From an uncultured Clostridium sp. (GTDB lineage: Bacteria; Bacillota; Clostridia; TANB77; CAG-508), in assembly GCA_900557475.1 (NCBI GenBank), contig USTA01000010.1, positions 1 through 12,031 on the forward strand: DNA of 12,031 nucleotides, given 5' to 3'. A program made the translations under genes and the position numbers. The first letter of the stretch is position 1. Each line of letters opens with the position of its first letter. Below, piece by piece: positions 7,714 to 11,738 of this stretch. The notes under the pieces were generated by a model. The model ran no database searches, was not told where the DNA came from, and saw only the letters and a list, made by a program, of their open reading frames with translations.

Positions 7714-8160
7714 TTATTTTATTTTGCCACAGGCAATTTTAACTCCAGAATTACCGCTAGGCTGAGATACAAAATCATCTGGTAAATCATGAATAACAAT
7801 TACTCTGCCAAGAATATCTGAAATAGTAAATTTATTTACTAAAACACTCATATATGCATATCCATTATTTTCAATTAAAGGGGGTAAATCTCCCATATGC
7901 AATGGATGAGGGCAATTTGTAGGATTTAAATGAGACTTTACATTGGCAAATTCGTCATTATCATTACCACTGCAAGATGTTCCTTCATGTATGTGGAAAC
8001 CAAAAAATCGACCAGAGCAAGTATTAGAACTAGGTAAACCATTAATTTTAGCAGTTACTAAAACCCCTTGAGAACCTTCTTCTTTGAAGGTAACAAAGCC
8101 ATCTATTGTTGGATAATACTTACTACCTGTTATATGTGCTGAGGCACTATTAGAAAACAT
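7714..8160 (-). CDS. sodC: Cu/Zn superoxide dismutase-like protein (SodC family), no signal peptide
   Basis: 148 residues; GGAGG (plus-strand complement at 8168-8172) lies 7 nt before the ATG. Family motifs are clear: GFHIHEG (His56, His58); then SHLNPTNCPHPLHMGDLPPL with His77 (bridging), His85, His88 and Asp91; and VIVIHD (His124). These correspond to the Cu ligands (56, 58, 77, 124) and Zn ligands (77, 85, 88, 91) of SOD1. Cys63 and Cys144 match the conserved disulfide. The loop between the second and third Zn ligands is six residues shorter than in SOD1, and the active-site Arg (GNxGxRxACG) is Lys141. There is no signal peptide or lipobox, unlike most bacterial SodC, so it is probably cytoplasmic. 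It would dismutate superoxide if metallated; activity with Lys is uncertain. It is transcribed convergently to the carboxypeptidase gene and divergently from the nuclease gene. Confidence 0.85.
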   Translation of the reverse strand: MFSNSASAHITGSKYYPTIDGFVTFKEEGSQGVLVTAKINGLPSSNTCSGRFFGFHIHEGTSCSGNDNDEFANVKSHLNPTNCPHPLHMGDLPPLIENNGYAYMSVLVNKFTISDILGRVIVIHDLPDDFVSQPSGNSGVKIACGKIK

Positions 8161-8245
8161 ATAAAAACCTCCAATTTTTTTATTATAGTAATATAATATT
8201 CAAATAAAGAATGAAATGTTAAATGAACTAAGAAAGGATAAAAAA
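8161..8245. promoter_or_regulatory. Divergent promoter region of the SOD-like and nuclease genes
   Basis: Two TATAAT hexamers lie almost back to back: plus strand 8192-8197 (toward the nuclease) and minus strand 8187-8182 (toward the SOD-like gene). Neither has a good -35 at 17 nt, so these are tentative. AGAAAGGA (8231-8238) is the nuclease Shine-Dalgarno. Confidence 0.4.
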
Positions 8246-9064
8246 TTGAAAAGAAAAAAGAAAAACAAAATTAATAAAAAGATAGTAAAAAATATAGTCG
8301 CAATAGCTAGTTGTTTTATCTTATTCATATTAAGCTTAGTTTATGGAGAAGATGTATTAAATAAAGTAAATCCTGGTGAAAAAGCAAGCTTTGGTCCCAA
8401 CTCGGCCGAAAATGTAAGTACGAATACAAAAAAATCAGAGAATGAATTTTCAGATTATAAATTAGAAAAAAATATCTCCAATATAAATATTAACAATATA
8501 CCTGAATATACAGGAAGAATTTATGTCCCAATAAATAATAATGTCCCCAATTTTAAAGAAGAGGAATTATGCACAGAGCCATTTGAGAAATATAGTGAAT
8601 TAGATAAGCTTGGTAGATGCCAAGTAGCCTATGCAAACATATGCAAAGAACTAATGCCTAAAAAACAAAGAGAAGATATTGGAGATGTAAAACCAAGTGG
8701 ATGGAAACAAGCTAAATACGATGGTGAGTACTTATATAATAGATGTCATTTAATAGGTCATCAGCTAGCAGGAGAAAATGCTAATGAACTAAACTTAATT
8801 ACAGGAACAAGATATTTTAATGTATCAGGAATGCTTATATTTGAAAATAAAGTAGCTGAATATATTGATGAAAATCCAAATAATCATGTATTATACAGGA
8901 TAAGACCAATATTTAAAGAAAATAATTTAGTAGCAAGTGGGGTGCAAATGGAAGGGTATTCAGTAGAAGATAGCGGGAAAGGTGTTTCATTTAATGTATT
9001 TGTTTATAATGTTCAGCCAGGAATAAAAATTGATTATGCAACAGGTAAAAGTTCTAAAGAATAA
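8246..9064 (+). CDS. Membrane-anchored DNA/RNA non-specific endonuclease (EndA/streptodornase-like)
   Basis: A TTG start at 8246 is chosen because AGAAAGGA (8231-8238) lies 7 nt upstream; the in-frame ATG at 8216 has no Shine-Dalgarno and would merely add 10 residues. The product is 272 residues: a very basic N-terminus, a TM segment or uncleaved signal (about 16-32), an Asn/Lys-rich linker, and the beta-beta-alpha-metal nuclease domain (about 85-265). Key residues: NRCH (165-168) with His168 as the expected general base, where other family members have DRGH; then ENANELNLITGTRYFN with putative Mg-binding Asn192; and Glu200 in FENKV. The end NVFVYNVQPG...IDYATG is typical of this Gram-positive subfamily. 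It would cleave DNA or RNA at the cell surface, for nutrient use or DNA uptake. Regulation is not evident. Confidence 0.88.
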   Translation: MKRKKKNKINKKIVKNIVAIASCFILFILSLVYGEDVLNKVNPGEKASFGPNSAENVSTNTKKSENEFSDYKLEKNISNININNIPEYTGRIYVPINNNVPNFKEEELCTEPFEKYSELDKLGRCQVAYANICKELMPKKQREDIGDVKPSGWKQAKYDGEYLYNRCHLIGHQLAGENANELNLITGTRYFNVSGMLIFENKVAEYIDENPNNHVLYRIRPIFKENNLVASGVQMEGYSVEDSGKGVSFNVFVYNVQPGIKIDYATGKSSKE

Positions 9065-9186
9065 TATATGTTTGCATAAAAAAATAACAATGAAGTGCAA
9101 AATTGATACACAAACAGAAAAAGTTAATGTGAAATGCAAATTCATGTGAAAGAAAAAATTATAAATTTATATAAAACAAAAGATAA

Positions 9187-9203
9187 TGTCGGATTCTGTC
9201 GAA
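9187..9203 (+). promoter_or_regulatory. Candidate tandem Spo0A boxes
   Basis: TGTCGGA (9187-9193) and TGTCGAA (9197-9203) are spaced 10 nt start to start, one helical turn. The established Spo0A core is TGTCGAA, and tandem boxes at about 10 bp bind dimers. They end 6 nt before a -35 candidate, an activator-like position. A single 7-mer match is expected by chance at this window size; the tandem arrangement is what makes it notable. Confidence 0.4.
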
Positions 9204-9209
9204 TTTGTT

Positions 9210-9239
9210 TTGAACTTGCAAATAAAATTATAATAAGAT
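9210..9239 (+). promoter_or_regulatory. Candidate promoter of the 9368 gene
   Basis: TTGAAC (9210-9215), 18 nt, TAAGAT (9234-9239). It is moderately close to consensus, and the weak hexamers fit an activator-dependent promoter. Confidence 0.4.
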
Positions 9240-9367
9240 AAAATATAAGAATATGAAGCATAAGAAGATGGAATATAAAGTATGAGATACTATAAAAATA
9301 GGACTAACTAAAAGATAAAACTAAGTATAAAGAATTAATAAAAAATAAAGGACGTGGAGGAAAATAG

Positions 9368-10078
9368 TTGGGATTAGAATTATTAAACGATTTAGCAAAT
9401 AAAATAAAGAAAAGCAACTTTGTAAGTGAATTTGTGAAAGAACTTCAAAATTCATTTGATAATACAAAAATAGTAGACAAATACAGTTCATATTGGAAAT
9501 ATCAAAATTTTATTGAAGATAATGTAGCAGCTAAAATAGGAATTTCAAGATGGGGAGCAAATTTTAAATATAAAGATGACTTAAAGAAAAAAGTAGAAGA
9601 AATTTTATTAGAACTATCAAAAGAAGGAACAATTTATAGAAAAAAATTTACGCCAAATGGTCCAACAGATAATCCTAAATTTGCAGTAGATAAGTTCGAA
9701 AACGGACAAGTAGAAAATATAATTATGAATTATAATGAAGTACCAAGTGGCTATGATGATGAAGATATAATTTTTAGTTATGGTAAAGATGGTCCAGAAA
9801 TAAGAGAAGACATAAAGGAAAATGTAATAAAACTTGCAAGTAAGAGCCTTGAAAAAATAAAAGAAGAAGAGATTAATATGGCAGAAGAATTAAAAAAAGA
9901 AGGGCATATTTATAAAGCTTTTGAAGATGATGGATATATTTTCTTAAAAGATATTAAAGCAGGAAGTGAGGAACCATTTGAAGATATTGATTTTGTAGTA
10001 GAAAATTATGATGGTGAAGGAGAATATAAAGTAATAGATGGAAAATACGAAAAGGTTAAGGACAATCTTTACGAATAA
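9368..10078 (+). CDS. Hypothetical acidic cytoplasmic protein (236 aa)
   Basis: A TTG start has a strong GGAGG (9356-9360) 7 nt upstream. I do not recognise the family. The protein is soluble, Lys/Glu-rich, with no signal peptide or TM segment. The N-terminal third is predicted helical (LANKIKKSNFVSEFVKELQN; then DDLKKKVEEILLELSKEGTIY). The middle contains GPTDNPKFAVDKF. A Lys/Glu helix at about 160-180 precedes a beta-rich acidic C-terminus (DDGYIFLKDI, DIDFVVENYDGEG). It is monocistronic: its own promoter candidate with adjacent Spo0A-like boxes lies upstream and a hairpin terminator at 10132 lies downstream. Codon use matches its neighbours. If the boxes are real, it could act at the onset of sporulation; nothing in the protein itself shows this. 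Confidence 0.75.
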   Translation: MGLELLNDLANKIKKSNFVSEFVKELQNSFDNTKIVDKYSSYWKYQNFIEDNVAAKIGISRWGANFKYKDDLKKKVEEILLELSKEGTIYRKKFTPNGPTDNPKFAVDKFENGQVENIIMNYNEVPSGYDDEDIIFSYGKDGPEIREDIKENVIKLASKSLEKIKEEEINMAEELKKEGHIYKAFEDDGYIFLKDIKAGSEEPFEDIDFVVENYDGEGEYKVIDGKYEKVKDNLYE

Positions 10079-10131
10079 ATGCTGTTTTTAAAAGGAAACT
10101 TTGAGAAAGTATGGCTATACTGTATTTTATA

Positions 10132-10172
10132 AAAACTAAATTCCGATTATTCTTCTTATGAAATTTAGTTTT
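10132..10172 (+). terminator. Terminator of the 9368 gene
   Basis: AAAACTAAATT (10132-10142) pairs with AATTTAGTTTT (10162-10172) across a 19-nt loop. The U-rich 3' arm runs into ATATTT. It lies 53 nt after the stop codon. Confidence 0.7.
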
Positions 10173-10208
10173 ATATTTAAGGAGTTAATGGTTATTTTAA
10201 AAAAAGGG

Positions 10209-10237
10209 TTGACATTTGACTTAATATTTGTTATTAT
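10209..10237 (+). promoter_or_regulatory. Strong sigma-A promoter of the tRNA unit
   Basis: TTGACA (10209-10214), 17 nt, TATTAT (10232-10237). This is near consensus, 15 nt before the tRNA-Gly 5' end, as expected for a stable RNA promoter with a very short leader. Confidence 0.85.
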
Positions 10238-10252
10238 AAATAACGTACTTAT

Positions 10253-10328
10253 GCGGAAATAGCTCAGTTGATAGAGCGTCGCCTTGCCAAGGCGAAGGTC
10301 GCGGGTTTGAGCCCCGTTTTCCGCTCCA
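10253..10328 (+). tRNA. tRNA-Gly (anticodon GCC), CCA encoded
   Basis: A complete cloverleaf: acceptor GCGGAAA/TTTCCGC, D stem GCTC/GAGC, anticodon stem TCGCC/GGCGA with loop TTGCCAA (GCC), five-base variable region AGGTC, T stem GCGGG/CCCGT (one G-U), discriminator T and encoded CCA. Two near-invariant bases differ: D loop AGTTGATA has A19 instead of G19, and T loop TTTGAGC has U56 instead of C56. The tertiary pair 19-56 is therefore A-U rather than G-C, a compensated change that suggests the tRNA is functional. Confidence 0.93.
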
Positions 10329-10393
10329 TTTTTTTAATATTATAGTAATTTTTTTATATACTATGCATATAATTAATTAAGAACAAAACATAT

Positions 10394-10467
10394 GGCGCCT
10401 TAGCCAAGCGGTAAGGCACGAGTCTGCAAAACTCTGATGATCGGTCCGACTCCGATAGGCGCCTCCA
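10394..10467 (+). tRNA. tRNA-Cys (anticodon GCA), CCA encoded
   Basis: Acceptor GGCGCCT/AGGCGCC, D arm GCCA/AGGC with G18G19, anticodon loop CTGCAAA (GCA), T stem ATCGG/CCGAT, encoded CCA. It lies 65 nt after tRNA-Gly and is probably co-transcribed; the AT-rich spacer has a TATAAT (10368-10373) but no clear -35. Oddities: T loop TCCGACT has C at position 55, where U (pseudouridine) is almost universal, and pair 27-43 of the anticodon stem is C/U. Confidence 0.92.
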
Positions 10468-10486
10468 AACGACAAGAAACGACAAA
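10466..10486 (+). repeat. 21-nt imperfect direct repeat, copy 1 (tRNA-Cys 3' edge)
   Basis: It starts at the last two bases of the tRNA CCA. It matches 11685-11705 at 19 of 21 positions (core CAAACGACAA). It overlaps the 5' arm of the tRNA terminator. Confidence 0.5.
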
Positions 10487-10525
10487 TTTCTAATATTTAA
10501 TTGAAATTTTGTCGTTTTTTCTTTT
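10478..10525 (+). terminator. Terminator of the tRNA unit
   Basis: AAACGACAAATTTC (10477-10490) pairs with GAAATTTTGTCGTTT (10503-10517), with one bulged base and a 12-nt loop, followed by the U-rich run TTTTTTCTTTT. Confidence 0.9.
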
Positions 10526-10733
10526 GATAGAACTGTCTACATTTTGTCGAAAATATAAATTTTGTATCTATTTAAATTTTTTTATAGTTTTATATAAATT
10601 TTCCGTAGTTACATTAACATTTAATTTCCAAGGACTGTGAGTACTGCTATTTCTGAATTTTTTCTGAATGTTGAACCGGAGTGCACTTCGAAAAATATAG
10701 CTATACAATAACAGTATACAAAATTTTATCTTA
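10526..10733. other. Non-coding spacer, nothing convincing
   Basis: About 200 bases with no supported ORF or structured RNA. A lone perfect TGTCGAA (10545-10551) is noted but has no adjacent promoter and is expected about once by chance. A short stretch around 10660-10690 (GAACCGGAGTGCACTTCG) is richer in G and C than its surroundings, without an assignable role. Confidence 0.4.
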
Positions 10734-10735
10734 TA

Positions 10736-10761
10736 AAAAATCCATAGAAATGGGGATTTTT
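10736..10761 (+). terminator. Hairpin with U tract just upstream of the 10769 promoter
   Basis: AAAAATCC (10736-10743) pairs with GGATTTTT (10754-10761), with inner CAT/ATG pairing possible. It may insulate the small transcription unit that starts immediately downstream. Confidence 0.5.
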
Positions 10762-10768
10762 ATTGTAT

Positions 10769-10796
10769 TTGACAAATTAAAAAAATGTAGTATTAT
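10769..10796 (+). promoter_or_regulatory. Strong promoter of a small-ORF transcription unit
   Basis: TTGACA (10769-10774), 16 nt, TATTAT (10791-10796). The predicted start is near 10803. The unit would run to the terminator at 11130-11175, about 370 nt. Confidence 0.7.
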
Positions 10797-10848
10797 TTTA
10801 GCAGTAAACAAAACAGTTTGCTAGAATCAAATAAATAATAAAGGAGGA

Positions 10849-10905
10849 ATGACAAAGGCATCAAGATACAAGTTAAAAAATCCTTTCAAAAATAGAATTT
10901 TTTAG
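10849..10905 (+). CDS. Possible 18-residue leader peptide
   Basis: ATG at 10849 follows AAGGAGGA, but with only one base between GGAGG and the ATG, which is closer than optimal. It encodes MTKASRYKLKNPFKNRIF, basic and without a TM segment. Its stop UAG (10903-10905) lies inside the 3' arm of a hairpin that hides the next Shine-Dalgarno, an arrangement like translational attenuators. Whether it is translated is uncertain. Confidence 0.35.
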   Translation: MTKASRYKLKNPFKNRIF

Positions 10906-10911
10906 AAAGGA
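10881..10911 (+). promoter_or_regulatory. Shine-Dalgarno-sequestering hairpin
   Basis: TCCTTTCAAAAAT (10881-10893) pairs with ATTTTT...GAAAGGA (10897-10911): 13 base pairs, a 3-nt loop and a 2-nt bulge (10903-10904). The Shine-Dalgarno AAAGGAGG (10906-10913) is mostly inside the stem. A ribosome on the leader ORF would run through the 5' arm. Confidence 0.6.
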
Positions 10912-10921
10912 GGAAAATAAA

Positions 10922-11086
10922 AGGAAAAAGAAAATAATTTCTTTTATATCAGGTTGTAGTATTTTAATAGGAATATTATCAGGTATTTTTGGTATTATAG
11001 ACTTTTTAAAAGAAGAACCATATACAAGAATATACTACTATAACTGTGAAATCCATTATGAAAATTGTATAATTGAAAACAAATAA
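10922..11086 (+). pseudogene. Small membrane protein frame lacking a start codon
   Basis: From AGG 10922 the frame encodes 54 residues: RKKKIISFISGCSILIGILS onward, with one hydrophobic helix, then FLKEEPYTRIYYYNCEIHYE and an end IIENK. AAAGGAGG (10906-10913) is placed correctly for a start at about 10917-10921, but the DNA there reads ATAAAAGG. Restoring one G (ATGAAAAGG) gives ATG in frame with the whole peptide. This looks like a one-base deletion of the initiator G, or a sequencing error. I do not recognise the family. Cys at position 12 within ISGC could be read as a lipobox, but the preceding hydrophobic stretch is too short. Confidence 0.5.
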
Positions 11087-11129
11087 TTTAGTAATAAAGT
11101 ATCATTGCCCTGCTGTTCCGTTGTATATA

Positions 11130-11175
11130 ACAAATAAGAATAGATGATTAAGTTCATTTATTCTTATTTGTTTAT
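11130..11175 (+). terminator. Terminator of the 10769 unit
   Basis: ACAAATAAGAATAGATGA (11130-11147) pairs with 11154-11171 with one G-U, around a 6-nt loop, followed by TTATTT. Long but AT-rich. Confidence 0.7.
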
Positions 11176-11341
11176 TTGAGGGAAAGAAACTTTAAAAAGT
11201 ATAATCTATTGTATTTGGTAATTTTTTTGAAAATTTTGTGTTTTTTGTAATAAAAGAACTCATATAAAAATGTCTCAATAAAAGTTAGAGGGTATGATAA
11301 AGAAATGAATAAAAAATAATTGTAAAATTTGTGCTGTTTGC
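11176..11341. other. AT-rich spacer, nothing convincing
   Basis: No ORF with a ribosome binding site, no RNA fold of note and no promoter better than background on either strand. Confidence 0.4.
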
Positions 11342-11370
11342 TTGAAATATGTAAAAATTTATTGTATAGT
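11342..11370 (+). promoter_or_regulatory. Promoter of the toxin mRNA (RNA I)
   Basis: TTGAAA (11342-11347), 17 nt, TATAGT (11365-11370). The predicted start is near 11377, with a leader of about 22 nt before the toxin ATG. It is weaker than the opposing antisense promoter. Confidence 0.65.
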
Positions 11371-11398
11371 AGATGTTGTAGGAAATGAGAATAAGCAG

Positions 11399-11452
11399 AT
11401 GTGGTTTGCCTTGATTATTGCATTAGTAGTAATTATTAGCAAACAAAAATAA
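11399..11452 (+). CDS. Putative type I toxin, 17-residue hydrophobic peptide
   Basis: Encodes MWFALIIALVVIISKQK: one short hydrophobic helix and a basic tail, the general plan of membrane-acting type I toxins (Fst, BsrG/TxpA and the holin-like toxins), but shorter than those named. I recognise no specific family. The Shine-Dalgarno is weak (GAGA at 11387-11390, or AGGA at 11380-11383), which is usual for type I toxins. The gene is transcribed from 11342-11370 and ends at the shared terminator 11458-11502. A convergent antisense RNA with a consensus promoter overlaps the 3' half and carries a segment complementary to the start codon. The gene call rests on this architecture rather than on the peptide alone. 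The in-frame TTG at 11342 is rejected as start because it lies in the promoter. Confidence 0.6.
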   Translation: MWFALIIALVVIISKQK

Positions 11453-11544
11453 CCAATAAAAAAACACATCTGTAAACTTTGCCGAGTTCGATGTGTTTTT
11501 ACATATCTATTCGAGGCAAACCAGTTTGTGGTTTCTCATTTTCT
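11453..11544 (-). ncRNA. Putative antisense antitoxin RNA (RNA II), about 90 nt
   Basis: It is driven by a perfect promoter on the minus strand (11579-11551), with a predicted start near 11544, and stops at the bidirectional terminator. Its 5' part contains AAACCACA, complementary to UGUGGUUU (11400-11407) spanning the toxin start codon; GTTTGC is complementary to GCAAAC (11439-11444) at the toxin gene's end. Its terminator loop is complementary to the toxin mRNA terminator loop and contains GGCAAA, which can also pair with UUUGCC of codons 3-4. This is the par(pAD1)-type logic of kissing loops plus direct repeats. Confidence 0.65.
11458..11502. terminator. Bidirectional terminator shared by toxin mRNA and antisense RNA
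   Basis: AAAAACACATC (11460-11470) and GATGTGTTTTT (11490-11500) pair perfectly over 11 bp around a 19-nt loop. U tracts follow on both strands (TTTTT on plus, TTTTTTT on minus). The loop of RNA I contains UUUG, matching the YUNR U-turn pattern seen in antisense kissing loops. Confidence 0.85.
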
Positions 11545-11550
11545 ATCTAT

Positions 11551-11579
11551 ATTATACACAGAATTTTAATTTTTGTCAA
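11551..11579 (-). promoter_or_regulatory. Perfect consensus sigma-A promoter of the antisense RNA
   Basis: On the minus strand: TTGACA (complement of 11574-11579), exactly 17 nt, TATAAT (complement of 11551-11556). Both hexamers are exact. This is the strongest promoter in the window, and it points at the toxin gene. Confidence 0.9.
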
Positions 11580-11684
11580 ATGCAATTTTGAAAAAACGTT
11601 TTATTGAGTGTTATATAAAATTATTGGGTTAAAATGAAGATTTTAAATATAAAATTGCAGGCTACATATACTCCCTTCTAACTT

Positions 11685-11705
11685 CAAACGACAAAAAACG
11701 AGAAA
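11685..11705 (+). repeat. 21-nt imperfect direct repeat, copy 2
   Basis: 19 of 21 matches to the copy next to tRNA-Cys, 1219 bases away. It also runs into a terminator stem. The two copies bracket the leader/small-ORF unit and the toxin-antitoxin locus. Confidence 0.5.
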
Positions 11706-11736
11706 GCATTGCTATACCAATGCTTTCTCGTCTTTT
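11698..11736. terminator. Bidirectional terminator downstream of the CmpB-like gene
   Basis: ACGAGAAAGCATTG (11698-11711) and CAATGCTTTCTCGT (11718-11731) pair perfectly over 14 bp around CTATAC. A run of T follows on the minus strand (serving the gene at 11739) and CTTTTAATT on the plus strand. Confidence 0.92.
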
Positions 11737-11738
11737 AA

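Larger units (their letters stand above)
9065..9367 (+). other. 303-base intergenic spacer with promoter signals
   Basis: No ORF with a ribosome binding site was found on either strand. The spacer is AT-rich and purine-biased on the plus strand. It contains the candidate Spo0A boxes at 9187-9203 and the promoter at 9210-9239, leaving a leader of roughly 120 nt before the TTG start at 9368. No convincing terminator follows the nuclease gene. Confidence 0.6.

Noticed and set aside
8216..8245. ATG at 8216 as start of the nuclease
   Set aside because: No Shine-Dalgarno upstream; AGAAAGGA is 7 nt before TTG 8246. The extra 10 residues would only lengthen the cytoplasmic tail.
10545..10551. Perfect TGTCGAA downstream of the tRNA terminator as a Spo0A site
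   Set aside because: Single box with no adjacent promoter or gene. One such 7-mer is expected by chance in a window of this size and composition.
11342..11398. 36-residue version of the toxin starting at TTG 11342
   Set aside because: That TTG is part of the -35 element; the transcript would start near 11377.
11580..11658. Inverted repeat TGCAATTTT / AAAATTGCA
   Set aside because: Nine bases of AT-rich sequence 60 nt apart, with no associated gene or terminator; likely chance.
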